Below are positions 43,862-61,560 of a DNA stretch of 64,000 nucleotides, in pieces. A program made the position numbers and the translations under genes. This stretch comes from Antilocapra americana. Its lineage: Eukaryota > Chordata > Mammalia > Artiodactyla > Antilocapridae. The notes under the pieces were generated by a model. That model saw only the letters and a list, made by a program, of their open reading frames with translations, was not told the origin of the DNA and ran no database searches. Where the stretch lies: NCBI GenBank assembly GCA_007570785.1, contig ML660201.1, forward strand, positions 44,912,473-44,976,472, read 5' to 3'. How positions within the stretch are numbered: the first letter of the stretch is position 1; each line of letters starts with the position of its first letter.

Positions 43862-46861
43862 CCAAGCCGCATCCTCTAAGCGACGCAAGTCAAGGGGAAG
43901 CCGCCCCCGCGCCTCCCGGAGCTTCGGAGGTTCTTGCAGAAAAAAGATCGGCTAAAACCAGTACTTGGAGGACTCGTGCCAGTCCGGCAGGGCCAGCGCT
44001 GTGGCGGGCGGAGCGACAACCCTGGGTCTCTCACCCACGGGCTCCCTGTGCTGTGGGTCCCGCACATGCCCGCACTGCCTCCACTCAGGAGCTGTCCTCA
44101 GCCGCCCTCTCCTGGCTCCATCCCCCCAACCGTCATCTCATCATCCCTGCCTGCTGGGAGGTGAAGAGAGCATCTGGGGAGCCATCCCCACTCTCCCAGC
44201 CCCCTCTGGGCGGGGTGCTCTGGGGGTGGGCAGCCTACATGTTTCCAGGGGAGATATGGGGGTCAGGGAGGGAGCCTGGTATCACCAGCCTGACCTGCTG
44301 GCTGTTTCAAGCCTTGTCCCCAGGGGCTAGCGAATGGGACAGATCCCCATCTGCCAGGCCCTGTGAGGATCCTGGGAGCCTCACCATAACCCACAGTGTC
44401 GTAGGTGGCACGCTCATCTGTGTCTCACGAGGAGGTCACAGAGCTACAAGCGGATGGAGCTTTTGCTCAAGGTCACCCAGCTGCTGAGTGTCAAGGCAGC
44501 AACAGGGTCATGCCCTCCAGCCTTCACCAGTGGACAGACGGTGAGTGCTTGAGAATGTGACGACCCACTAATGAACAAGCGTTGGGGGGGACACGAAAGG
44601 AAGGACTGAGGGTGCTGCGGAGGAGGGATGCTGCATTGGGACCCACCTGCGGTGGCCACCACAGCACGCTCTCCCGGAGGCTCGCTCCTCAGCTAGGACG
44701 TGGCCCTCTGTCGCCCAAGCTGTCATTGGCATGCGTCTCTGGCAGCATCCAAGCCCAGCAGAGCTTCCAGGAGTGGTCTTGACAGAGAAATAGCTGTGCG
44801 ACCCTGGGCAAGTCACTTTACCTTTCTGGGCCTCTGTTTCCTCACCTGTAACACAGGATTAACAGAAGCCAGTCTGTAGGTGTGGCGAGGACCAATGCAG
44901 AGCTCCTGGCTCCCGGCCCTAGCAGAACGCCCCTTTCCTGCCCAGGCCCTGGATTTAGGACACCCACTGTGGGCCAGGCCTTGGGGGCTTCGGGGGTATG
45001 GCGACAGCTCCAGGAGGCCCTCATCAGCTGGGGTCCAGTGCCAGAGAGCCATAGGGAGCAAATGCCAGCTTGAGCCTGCTCAGCCCTCCTCACCCCATCC
45101 CCACCTCTCCCTGACCTCACAAGGCCTGCCCCTGCACGCCGGCAGCCCCTCTCCTCTCCCAGGAAGGCTCCAAAGCCTTTCTTCCAAACCCCAGAGGCTC
45201 CTGCCTAGACGGACCCTCTCTGTTCTGCATCCTGGGGTGCTGCGCCCACAGCTTCCTCCTGTCTCAGCCCTCAGGTTCTGCACCTCACAGATGCTCCAGG
45301 TGATCGTGATAGTAGCCCTGGCCCAGCCACTCATCTCCCAAGTGGAGCCAGGGGTCATTCTTTCTGTTTGCTCCGTCACAGGGAATCTCCCTCCAGGCTG
45401 TGGGCTGACCCTGTTTTACCTGGAGTGGGGGAGAGTGAGGGGCAGACGGTGGGAGTTTGGGGGATTTACCCAGGGGCCCAGAGATTGGAAAGGGCAGCAC
45501 TTGGGCCAGAGGGCTTCTCGCTCAGGGGCTCTCAGTGGAACCTTGTGGGCTCCAGCTCCCCTGTGCCCCTCCTCGGATCCCTAGCTCCTTGCTGCTCTAT
45601 CTGGTGGCCCTTGTTCCTCCCTAATCAGAGCCAGGCCTCCTCCCTCACTCAGTCCATTGTGCCCTGAGGCTGGAAGTGGGTTTAGTGAAGCACTAAACGG
45701 GGAGCAGGCAAGGCAGGCCCAGAACCACCCCACCCCCTGCCTCCTGGTCTTCACTGCCTGCTCTGCAAGCCAACAGTAAGGATGCCCTCTGCCCTGCCCC
45801 ACTCTGACCACCCCGGTTCTGCCTTGGCCACATACTCTCTCTGTGCCTTGGGCAAGTCCCTGCTCATCTCTAGACCTCAGCTTCCCTACCTATAGGCTTG
45901 GAGAGGGGATCCAGGTGATCCTCAAGACCCTTGGCCCAGCGCTGGTTTTCTCATCCTTTCCAGGGGCTCCTGGGTTGCAGCCTCTGTGACCTGGGAAAGA
46001 GTACAGACTTTGAGAGTTGGGGATTTGAAACCTTAGGGAGGTGATTTCATTCATTCTTCTTTCACTCAGAAGAATTCTTGCAAAGGCCACTTCACCCTTC
46101 CCTCTTGCCCCTTAAAGAATCTTCCACGTGATCCTGAGCCTAGGGTGGCCCTGGGACTCAGCCCCTGGGCTGTAACAGCTTCCCCTACCCCAGCTTCTCT
46201 TTAGCCCAAGCTACAAAGGCGTGCACAGGCTGGAGGGGCATCCAGGCATGATGGGGCTCAAGGAGAGGGGAGCTGGAGAGGTCACAGTTGCCATGGCGCT
46301 GCAGTGCTGGCTCTACTGGAGGCTGCTAGTGGGGAAGGAAAGGGGTCCCTCCCAGCCCTCAGCTTCATTCTTCCTTTTCAGATGCTCTTTCTTCACCTCA
46401 GAAACAGGGCTGAGAATTGGGGGAGCCTCTTATGAATACAGTCCTGCCCTGTCCGGCCCCGTCTCGTGCCCACCTATTCCATCCCTCCCTTTGTGGCAGG
46501 TCAGGTCTCTGTGTTGCTGAGCATCTCCGCCTTCACACCCGGCCAGTCCCTGTGCCTGAGACCCACAGAACCCAGCCTGGCCCAAGCTGGCAGGAGAGGA
46601 GCCTACCCTCCTCACTGGGACACTGCCACCACCACCAATACCCCCTCCTTTCTAGGGATCCTCTGGGAGGGGCCCGTGGGTCTGAGTAGAAGCAGGGCCA
46701 GCACAGCGGACACCCCTACTCTGAGCATCTGTTGGCTGCAGAGGCCAGGGTTTCTCCCAGGTCACCTGTCAGTATCACAGGGTTTCCTCCATGACCTCAC
46801 TGGGCACATACCATTTCATGTTCCTCTGGTGCTGGGGTGGGGGCATCTGGACCACAATAGC

Positions 46862-47077
46862 TCTCCCAGGTAGCACTAGTGGTAAAGAATTTGCCTGCCA
46901 TTGCAGGAGATATAAGAGATGCAGTTTCGATTGCTGGGTCGGGAAGATTCCCCTGGAGAAGGAAATGGCAACCCACTCTGGTATTCTTGCCTGGAGAATC
47001 CCACGGACAGAGGAGCCTGGCGGGCTATAGCCCACAGGGTCATAAAGAGTTGGACATGACTGAAGTGATTTAGCACA
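46862..47077 (+). repeat. Bov-tA SINE
   Basis: tRNA head (taaagaatttgcctgccatt) and BovB-derived body (aaggaaatggcaacccactc). Confidence 0.88.
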
Positions 47078-48579
47078 GCTCTCCATTTGGCTGTGGGGCC
47101 TCTAGCAAGTCAGGCCCAAGGACCCCATCTCCTTGTCTGTGAAACAGGGTGATGAGAACCCTGCCAGCTGCCAAGGCTCTGAGCACTTCCCAAGGAAATG
47201 CTCAGCCAGACCCTAGGAGGCTTCTTGCCTGCTCAGCATCCCCCCACTGTCACAGGTGAAGAGACTGAGGCTCTGAGAGGGGAAGTCACTCCACTGGGGA
47301 GCAGCAGTCAGAATTTGAACTCAAGTCAATCCGATATGGAAACCTATTCCTTTAACCCCCGACAGGCATAACCTCCAGTAACTCGGATATAGACTAGCAA
47401 GGGCTGCCCAAGGACACCCACAGGCTCCACTTTCTCTGCCTTGAGCCCTCTCTGGGATCAAGGTATAGGTGGGACACTATATACCACCACTACCTGGAGC
47501 CAGGGAAGATTCAACCTACACAGAGAACCTGCTGAAAATGGGTGTGTGGGGGGGGCTTGTGGGGGTGATGGGTGCTAGAAGCTGGGGTGTGAGAGGTCCT
47601 GAGGGCTCAAAGGGCTTCTTCCCAAAGGAGGGGTGCTCCAGGCGGCGACTGGCAGCCCCATTCCATCCGCGGTTCTGTGCTGCCCCCATGTGGAGACAGG
47701 CTAACATTCTTGGCTGGAGATGTCACATCACTTCATGGCCAGGAACCCCCCAGAAGGAATGTGTGACCTGGGGCTGTGAAGGTGTCTCAGCGACGGGAGG
47801 AATGTGCTACCCCCAAGCTTCTGTGGAGTCTGTCTTCTCGCCTCCTGACAGATCCTGGGCCCCAGCCTGGCCCTGCAGACTACCCACCACCTTTCCTTCT
47901 TCCAGGAGCTTAGGACCTCAGACTTTTGGAGGAAACTGAACTTGAGAGCTGTATTTTTCCAACCCTCCATCCCATATTTCAACCTCTATTCCCAGTAATT
48001 TCTCATTACTGGGAATAATGAGTGACACCTGAGAGCTTGTCACTCTGGGAGCAGCCCATGGTGTGGAAGAAATTCTGATTGCAAAAATGACCCTGATCCA
48101 TGGAGCTGGTATTTGCCTCCCTCGGCCATAGTTCTGCTTTCTGGGGCCACAAGAACCAGGTGGTCTCTCACAGAAATTTCCAGCCAGATCCCAAGCCTAA
48201 CCCGGTGCTCAGGGGCCTCCTCTCTGACTCCCAGTCTTCTCTCCTAAAACAATGTGGTTCTGACAAGCCACTCCAGTTCCTCCTATCTGGGCACACTGGC
48301 AGTCTCTGTCCTTCTGTAACTTCAGGACTGAGGGGACCCAGCACCCCCGAGGACTGTGGTGGCCCTCCATCCTGAACCTTCCTTGGAACCTGTGCTCACT
48401 GTTAGCATTCACTTGACACTGACATTTTCCCTTAAGCCATGTCTGCCTCCTCAGGAGCCTATGGGGAACAGCGTGGCTGGGATGAACAATGAGTAAACAC
48501 TTACTGTATACTCGGCACAGTGTTCAGTGATTTACTCCAATTATCCAGTTTAACTGATAAAGGAAACTGAAGATGAGTC
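47078..48579. other. Intergenic, old repeats
   Basis: MIR-like pieces at 47095-47170 and 47230-47340; an L2/MIR-like part at 48480-48560. No gene. Confidence 0.45.
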
Positions 48580-48834
48580 AAAGAAATGGAAAGATATCCC
48601 ATACACTTGTGTTAGAAGACTTGATACTGTTAAAGCAGTCATACAACTCAGAGCAATCTACAGATTTAATGTGATCTCTATCATATTACTCATGACATTT
48701 TCCACAGAAAAGAGCAAATAATACTAAAATGCACAGGGAACCATAAAAGACCCAGAAGTGGGGTACTCTTTCTGCCCTCTTCTGATGCCTATATCAGAAG
48801 TTTTCTCTATCTCCTTTATACTTTAATAAAACTT

Positions 48835-48867
<33 letters not shown>

Positions 48868-49675
48868 AGACCCAGAATTGCCAAAGCAATCCTGAGGAAA
48901 AAGAATGAAGTTGGAGGCATAACCCTGCCAGACTTCACATGATATTACAAAGCTACAGTAATCAAAACAGCCTGGTGTTAGCACAAAAGCAGACACATAT
49001 ATCAATGGAACAGAATAAAGAATTCAGAAATAAACCTGTACACCTGTAGTCAAGTAATCTTCATCAGAGGAGGCAAGAAAATGCATAGTGTCTTTAGCAA
49101 GTGGTGTTGGAAAAGTTGGACAACCCCATGTAAATTACTGAAGTTAGAACAGACCCTTACTCTATATGCAAAAATAAACTTCAAATGGCTTAAAGACTTA
49201 AATATAAGACATGACACCCTAAAACTCTTAGAAGGGAACATAGGCAAAGCATTCTCTGACATAAATCATACCGATATTTTATTAGGTCAGTCTCCTAAGG
49301 TGATAGAAATAAAAGCAAAAAGAAACAAATGGGACATAAACTTATAAGCTTCTGCACAGCAAAGGAAACCATAAGCAAAATGAAAAGGTAATCTACAGAC
49401 TAGTAGAAAATATTTGCAAACAGTGCGACTGACAAGGGGTTAATTTCCAAAATACATAAACAGTTCATACAACTTAATATTAAACACACAAACAACTCAA
49501 TCAAAAAAAATGGGCATAATACCTAAATAGACATTTCTCCAAAGAAGACATACAAATGGCCAACATGCACATGAAAAGATGCTCAACACTACTAATTATT
49601 AGAGAAATGCAAATCAAAACCATGAGGTTTCACCTCATACAGGTCAGAATGGCCATCATCCAAAAGTCTACAAAT
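48580..49675 (+). mobile_element. L1 ORF2 fragment
   Basis: ORF2 C-terminal half (cccagaattgccaaagcaat, then atggccaacatgcacatgaa), with one clean internal insertion at 48758-48866 and a SINE at its 3' end. Confidence 0.88.
48758..48866 (+). mobile_element. Short retrocopy of an LTR-like 3' end with (CA)n tail
   Basis: An 83-bp unit ending in ctttaataaaactttattac (poly(A) signal at 48825-48830), then (CA)n. It is bounded by a perfect 11-bp duplication AAGACCCAGAA (48747-48757 and 48867-48877). L1 ORF2 reads straight across once the insert is removed. Confidence 0.75.
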
Positions 49676-49945
49676 AGGGTTTCCCTGGTGGTCCAGGGGA
49701 TAAGAATCTGCCTTACAATGCAAAGGACACCGGTTTGATCTCTAGACCGGGAAGATCCCACATGCCACAGAGCAAAGAAGCTCAAGTACCACAAGTACTG
49801 AAGCCCACGAGCCTAGAGCCTGCACTTCACAATAAGAGAAGCCCATGCACCACAGCTGGAGAGTAGCCTCCACTCTGCAACTAGAGAAAAGTCTAGGTAG
49901 CAATGAAGCACAGCCAGAAATATGAGAAATAAGTTTTTTTAAAAA
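49676..49945 (+). repeat. CHR-type tRNA SINE
   Basis: Head gggtttccctggtggtccag; tail ataagtttttttaaaaaa. Confidence 0.86.
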
Positions 49946-50621
49946 ACCTGACTTGTCTCTGTGAACTCTCTCCAGGCTGACTGATGTCTTGCCCACTGAT
50001 TCAGCCATCTGCCTGGATTTGTGAAATATTTACATTTAATTCCTCAAACATTGATCAGGTCCCCACAGGTACCCTGGCACTGTGCCAAGAACAGCAAAAA
50101 TAACCCCAGATGTCTCTGACCCTGTAAATTTCAGTAAGTAGGCCCCAGTGGATCCCACTCAGGCTGTGGGCTGGGTTGTGGCTGGACAACGCCTGGACAA
50201 GACTGCACCTCTGCAGGCCACAGGCTCAGGCGCATCACATCCAGTCCCACCCAGAGCAAGGTTTGTTGGGTCATAAGGGCCTCATATGTCTGTCTGGTGC
50301 CCAAGGCACAAGGGACCTGACTGACAGACGTTCTGCTGAGTCCAGCTAGCAGCTCTGCCCAAGGCTATGCCACAGAAGCCTCCGCACAGACAGAGGGTGA
50401 GTCCCTGGGGAAACAACAGAGGTCTTCACCTTTTTTGTGTTACAAACTCCTTTGACATTTGGTGATGTTTATTGACTTCCTCTCAGAATAAGATTTTTAA
50501 CTGTGTAAAATAAAATAAAACTACAAAGGATTTTCATGAAGAGGAAAAGATGTCCACAGGTTACGACTGAATGAATAAAATCAGGTTACAGGAGAGCTTG
50601 TATAAGCTCTTTGTACATTTA
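49946..50621. other. Intergenic, no gene seen
   Basis: Single-copy DNA with no recognisable exon. Confidence 0.45.
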
Positions 50622-50786
50622 TGAAGGGAAAAAGAGACAGATTGGGAGGGGAGAATGAAAAGGAGGAAGAGGAAAAAATAAGAAAGAGGAAAGAAAGAGG
50701 GAGGGAGGAAGGAGGAAAGGAGGGGAAGAAGAAAGGAGGAAGGAGAGAGGGAAAGGGAAAAACAAAGGAAGGTAGGTAGGTAGGAA
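50622..50786. repeat. Polypurine tract
   Basis: About 165 bp of nearly pure A/G on the + strand (ggaggaaggaggaaagg and similar), ending in (GGTA)n. Confidence 0.92.
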
Positions 50787-51266
50787 AACTCTCTCTTTAT
50801 ACCATGGCTGGCCCTACCATCTTTTCCCACTATGAAAAGCATGGCAGGCCAGTGGCTCCAGATCATGGTTCCCTTTAGCCCCCCAAATGGTCCCCTCAGA
50901 TCACAGCCAAAGCTCTTCACCCTTGTCATTGGCTCCTCCCTTGCCTTTCAGCTGGGACTCCACCTGGGCCCATCCCCACAGCAGCTCCAGGGGTACTGCA
51001 TGGCCTTCATCTACCTCTGAATCTGCCTCCCCGTCCGGCTATGGCTCTCTGCTCGCCGCTCACTCTGCCAGTGTCAAGACAACCCGGCAACAAGTCCTCA
51101 GTGTGTGTTACGGATCACTTTCTAGGAGCTGTGAAAGCCACAGCCGGTTGGAAAGCCACACAGTGGGGCAGCCTGGTTCCTTTAAAGCTGCCACAGCCTC
51201 CTTTGCCAGCCCCTACCCTGTGTGCTTCCCTTTCTCAAGGTGTGGGAGTCAAAAACCTTCTCTTCT
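50787..51266. other. Intergenic, no gene supported
   Basis: Single-copy; the overlapping open frames lack recognisable domains. Confidence 0.4.
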
Positions 51267-51385
51267 GGGAATTCGCTGGCAGTCCAGTGGTTAAGACTCA
51301 GTGCTTTCACTGCTGAGGGTGTGGCTTCAATCCCTGATCAGGGAATAAAGATCCCACAAGAGGTGCAGTATGGCCAAAAAACACC
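51267..51385 (+). repeat. CHR-2-type tRNA SINE
   Basis: Head gggaattcgctggcagtcca; tail tatggccaaaaaacac. Confidence 0.83.
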
Positions 51386-51547
51386 CCAAAACCAAAAAAA
51401 AAACCCTTCCCCTCTTTGCCCCAACTTCCAGCCCCACCTCTCCCACACCCTGTAGTCCCCACCTCTTCCCACCAGCTCATCTGCCTGTTCTCAGCACCCC
51501 TCAAGGACTTAGGTTCTGTAGACACCTTTCTTCCTGGCCTCAACTGT

Positions 51548-51690
51548 TTTTTTTTCTTTCTCTTAAAAAAAAAATTGGCCATCCCACACAGCATGAGAGA
51601 TCTTAGTTCCCTGACCAGGGATTGAACCCATGCACCCTGCCCTGCAGTGGAAGTGTGGGGTCTTAACCACTGGACTGCTAGGGAAGACCT
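51548..51690 (-). repeat. Inverted CHR-2-type tRNA SINE
   Basis: T-rich reverse tail, body gatcttagttccctgaccag, reverse head ggactgctagggaagac. It forms an inverted pair with 51267-51385. Confidence 0.84.
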
Positions 51691-51979
51691 TCAATTGTTT
51701 CTTTGTTGGCACTTGGTTACCCCTGGAGCATCTGAGCCTGCTCTTCATTCTCCTAACTCACACCTGCCAAATTTCTCTCCCTTTTCTCAGGAATGCTTCA
51801 GTAAGGAGTCGCCTGTGTGTCCAGCCCCGACATTCTCCTTTCCCTTTCACTCCCCAATTGTCTGCAACATGTGTTGGTCAGTCCATGAACTGGCCCGCCA
51901 AGGAGAGCAAGGAGTGTCCATTAAGGGCGGTGGGGGTGGGAGGAGGGCGGGGGTGGAGGGTTCTTAAGCTCCTGTTCTA

Positions 51980-52430
51980 CATCACCTGCTGTGCCAGGCA
52001 ATGGAAAACGACAGTGACCAAACCAGTCCTGAACTCATGGGGCTTGAGCCAATGAACACATACACAAGTAAATAAAAAAGGTAATTAGAGGCTGGGAAAG
52101 TTCTATGAAGGAAGCAAACAGAATGAGAGGACACAGAGTAACTGCGGAGATGGGGCGGAAGGTCTCTATTTTAGATAGGGCAGTCTAGGGAGGCCTCTCC
52201 AAGCAAGCACACCATCCAAAGGGCAGGAAGAAGGCAGTCCACGAGGAGTGAATAGCAAAGGCCCTGAAGCAGGAACAAGTATCTGTGCTTGGCAGGAAAG
52301 AAAGAAGTCCATGGAGGTGGAGAGAAGTGAATGATGAGTTGCCAGGATTAGGGGAAGTAAAGAATTCATTTCTAATGCAAGGGGAAGTCCTTGCAGACTT
52401 TAAGTGACAAGATCTGGTTTGTATCTTAAA
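51980..52430 (-). mobile_element. L2 LINE 3' fragment (reverse)
   Basis: Better preserved than the copy at 29580: gatagggcagtctagggagg, then atagcaaaggccctgaagca. Confidence 0.7.
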
Positions 52431-52445
52431 AAAAAGTACCCTCAG

Positions 52446-52568
52446 GGACTTCCCTGGCAGTCCAGTGGTTAGGCCTCCATACCCCCAGTACAGAGGACAG
52501 GGGTTCAACCCCTGGTTTGGGGGAAGATCCCACATGGTGCATGGTGTGGCCAGAAAATAAAGAAAAGG
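52446..52568 (+). repeat. CHR-2-type tRNA SINE
   Basis: Head gggacttccctggcagtcca; tail tggccagaaaataaag. Confidence 0.84.
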
Positions 52569-52659
52569 GCCCTCAGACCCCACGGCTGTGTGGAAAAAAA
52601 GCTGTGTGGGGAAAAAAAGCTCTATTGTGACAGGGCAATAGTTATCAGGAGGCAATGTT

Positions 52660-52825
52660 TACTCATTTTGGGTATCAACAGACATATCACATTTGATGTA
52701 TCTAAAAAGAAAACATCCAGGATAAACGTATACCTATAGCTGAGTCACTTTCCTGGGCACCTGCAATTCTCACAATACTGTTAATCGGCTGTACTCCATT
52801 ATAAATAAAAAGGTTTTTAAAAAAT
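52660..52825 (+). mobile_element. L1 3' UTR fragment
   Basis: Same end type as 1525-1795 (tgttaatcggctgtactcca), with tail aataaaaaggttttta. Confidence 0.7.
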
Positions 52826-53289
52826 AAACACCCAAGCCATTGGCTCCTTCAGAATAAAGCAACAAGACCCCTGTCCCTCCCCCATTCTTGCCCATTTCTG
52901 TAGAAGGTACCATCTTCACCGCCTTGTTCAAGCCAGAAACTGAAGGGCTACACTGGCCTTCTTTTCTCTCCCCAACCTTCTGCATCCCAAGCCCAGTCTA
53001 CTGTTTTTCTTTATCCACTCCTAGCCACCCCTCGTGTCCCCACGCAGCTCCAGGTAAACTCCTGTCCCAGATTCCTCACAGCTCTGCCGCCTCTCCTCTG
53101 CCCCCTACAGTTCACTCTCCACACAGAGGTACTTTGTTCGGCATACTAATTTCCTGTCACTTCCCGCCTAACGTGTGTTCCTCAAGGACTCCTGTCGCCT
53201 TAAAACCTGTAATGAGACCTGAGACTCAAGTCCAAGAAAAATAGGAGGCAAAACCTGAAGAGCCGGCCCGGCTTGTTAGCCTCGCCTTC
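52826..53289. other. RPL29 upstream flank, no gene seen
   Basis: Single-copy, pyrimidine-rich DNA between the last L1 fragment and the RPL29 promoter. Confidence 0.45.
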
Positions 53290-53610
53290 CTGTCTGGATT
53301 GTATCCTCCGGGCTTAGGAACCTTTCTTCACAGCGTTTGGGGAAACTTTTCCAGTAGTACCTTCCTGCTGCGAGGAGCCTATTTCCCGTGCTGCACCGCG
53401 GCCTTCCTCTTTCTCTTCCGGTCTCGCGCTCTTTGGTATCTGCGGTCCCGGGTGAGTGCTAGCTGCGCGGTATCCGGAGCCATCCGTGACTCTTGGATGG
53501 CTGCGGGGCGCAAGACCTGGGGAGGACTGGGAGACCGGCGCCTGGCTGTGGGGAGCGGAGGCCGCGGGGCGGGGAGGCCGCGGGGAGGGGGCGGTGTTCA
53601 TGGGTTTTCA
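53290..53610 (+). promoter_or_regulatory. RPL29: RPL29 CpG-rich promoter region
   Basis: CpG density rises sharply around exon 1 and the first part of intron 1, with many CG dinucleotides between about 53390 and 53590, compared with the repeat-derived DNA to the left. This is the expected setting for a housekeeping ribosomal protein promoter. Boundaries are estimated by eye. Confidence 0.6.
53402..53451 (+). promoter_or_regulatory. RPL29: RPL29 5'TOP start region and non-coding exon 1
   Basis: An uninterrupted 18-nt pyrimidine run (53402-53419) is followed by a short GC-rich leader and a consensus donor (exon end about 53451, then gtgagt). Vertebrate ribosomal protein mRNAs begin inside such a run (5'TOP), which places them under growth-dependent translational control. 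The run ends in TCTTCCGG, a reverse-complement ETS/GABP-type core that is common at these promoters. There is no TATA box close upstream. The exact start base cannot be read from the sequence. Confidence 0.75.
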
Positions 53611-53866
53611 CCGGGTGGATGGGAGTGGAGAGAATTCAGATTTAGGGGGAGAGCGCAATCTTGCGGTTAGGGGTTGGTTTCAAGGTACTATTACCTGAGT
53701 TTGAAAGGGGGAGACTGGCGTCAGGTCGTGCAGAGTGAATCGAGGCACATGCGTCTGTGCTGCACCCTCATTCTGGCTGCACGATCTTGTAGATCAGGGC
53801 GAAAAGGCAGACCCAGTCTGGCGAGCCCCCAGCTCTGATCACCACTCTCGTTCTCCAGGTGCAGAT

Positions 53867-55526
<1,660 letters not shown>

Positions 55527-55620
55527 AGATCTTCATCTGCCAGTGTGAGGACAGAAGAACTGGTGTGACCCCCAGGCTGCTGTCTGCATGGGGCTGGTGT
55601 CCTCCTGTGCTATTTGTACA

Positions 55621-55626
55621 AATAAA
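55621..55626 (+). terminator. RPL29: RPL29 polyadenylation signal AATAAA
   Basis: Canonical AATAAA 95 nt after the RPL29 stop codon, so the 3' UTR is short, as usual for ribosomal protein mRNAs. Cleavage is expected about 10-25 nt further on. Confidence 0.85.
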
Positions 55627-55649
55627 TCTGAGACAGGATCTGTCAGTCA

Positions 55650-56329
55650 GCCTGTGTCTGTGATCCCAGGGCTGGAACCAGGGTTTGGGTCGGGTAGGTA
55701 CCAATGTTTTACATGAGAGTAGAGTTTTAGCCTTCCTGGATGGTAACGTTGGGAAATACGGCCTTGAAGGGCAAGAATGGGACCTAGTGAGTGAGTGGAT
55801 GGGTGCCTCTGGGATATTGAGACACACAGGTTGCTGGACTGGGCAGGATGGTGAGGAAAGAGAAAAAACCCAAACACCTTTGTCAGGTCTTCAAGCTCAC
55901 CTAAAAGAAAGAGGAATTCTTCACTCTGGCCTGAGGATTTCCAGGTTCCTAGCAGGCTTGGGCAGTATTCACTACTCTTGAGGTGAATGGGTCCCCAGGA
56001 GGCCAAGCAGTGGTGGCACTATCTTTCTTGTATGACTGTGCTGTCTTCTCTGCCCCCTAGAGCAGCTGTCTAGCCTGCTGTCTTAGTCCCCAGAGCAGCC
56101 AGTGAAGCGCCATTCACAGTCACACGATCTTAAGACTAGCTTATGAGTACGGTGGTCATTTGTAGTCCGCCATTTGAGTATGGTGGTCACTTGGGGCATT
56201 GGGAGGCCCAAAAGGAGTTACTGATATACCGGGGCAACAGGTGTGGTGTGTTGTCCCTCATCTCTGAAGTAGTTGTTAGCTTTGAAACCCTGCTCCACGA
56301 ATATCCTTGCTGTTTGTGCTTTGGAAGTG
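55650..56329. other. Spacer between converging RPL29 and ACY1
   Basis: About 680 bp between the expected 3' ends of the two genes. It contains no recognisable exon, SINE or LINE. Confidence 0.6.
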
Positions 56330-60657
<4,328 letters not shown>

Positions 60658-60979
60658 GGCGCTGCCCTGCCGTGATGAGCTGGGGGCAAAGCGAGTGGCT
60701 GCCTACTCCTCCCCGCACCTGTGGCAGGTGGACTCCATCTGCACGCCGCCCCTACCCCGGGCGGTTCCCCGGACGTCCCCCGTTACAGAGCCCCCATTCT
60801 GTTTCAGGCGCTGTGCTGGCCACTTTCAACACAGTTCCTTATTTAATCCCCCTAAGGAGCCCCATGAAGTTCGTGCCTCTGAATGCACACATTACAGAGG
60901 AAAAAGCAAAAAGAGGCTCAGACACAGCTAGAAAGTAACTGAGCCACGTTTGAACCCACACGTTGACTCCCGCCGCCCT

Positions 60980-61560
60980 TCTCGAAAAGAAATTTTCCCA
61001 TTGCCTGGATTTCATTTCAGGGAGCTCCAGATCCCGCCACCCCTCCTCAAAGCACCCCACCTCGCTCTCGGCCGGTCTTGGCCCACGCTCGCCGCTTGGC
61101 GTCCGCCCTGGACTCTGGGCGGGACTCGGGGTCCTGTGAGGTCTCAAAACTGCCCTGGCCCGCCCACCACGTGGCCGGACCTCGCAGGGCGGAACCAAAG
61201 ACTGCGAATCAGGGCCGTCCCAGACTCTAAGGCCCAGTCGGCGAGGGCGTCTCCGCCCGCCAGTGGCTGCAGCCTCCACCAGTTACCTGCGGCTAGGATT
61301 CAGGAGCCCGCCCCGGGGCAGCTGCCTCCGCCGCCAGCTCCGCCCCGCACCCGGAGGCGAGCTCCGGCCCGACCCCGCCCCGGCAGGCCCAGCCCCGCCC
61401 AGCAGGGCACGCCTTCGGCCCCGCCCCTGGTTCTGGGTAGCCGGCCCCACCTCCTGCACCCTCCCGATTGGGCGAGAAAAGAAGAGGGCGGGCACCGACT
61501 GGAAACGTCGCAGCTGCCCGCTCGGGCGCCCCCTAGCTCTCAGGGTTCAGCCCCGCTAAG
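60980..61560 (-). promoter_or_regulatory. ACY1: ACY1 CpG island promoter and non-coding exon 1
   Basis: A dense CpG block with several CCCCGCCC-type GC boxes (Sp/KLF sites) between about 61340 and 61430. On the - strand a good donor (CCGCAG, then gtaact) ends a likely non-coding first exon at 61287. The acceptor of exon 2 is at 60680-60682, giving an intron 1 of about 0.6 kb. The transcription start was not resolved. Confidence 0.65.

Larger units (their letters stand above)
42570..46860. other. GC-rich intergenic, no gene supported
   Basis: MIR-like pieces at about 42580-42660, 44420-44560 (reverse), 44777-44900 and 45825-45900. A CpG-richer stretch at 43590-43960 carries a CTCF-like and a MEF2-like motif. 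The long open frame at 44880-45584 has no domain and overlaps a MIR. Confidence 0.45.

Noticed and set aside
44880..45584. 234-codon open frame on the + strand
   Set aside because: Begins inside a MIR-like repeat, with no domain and composition typical of spurious GC-rich frames.
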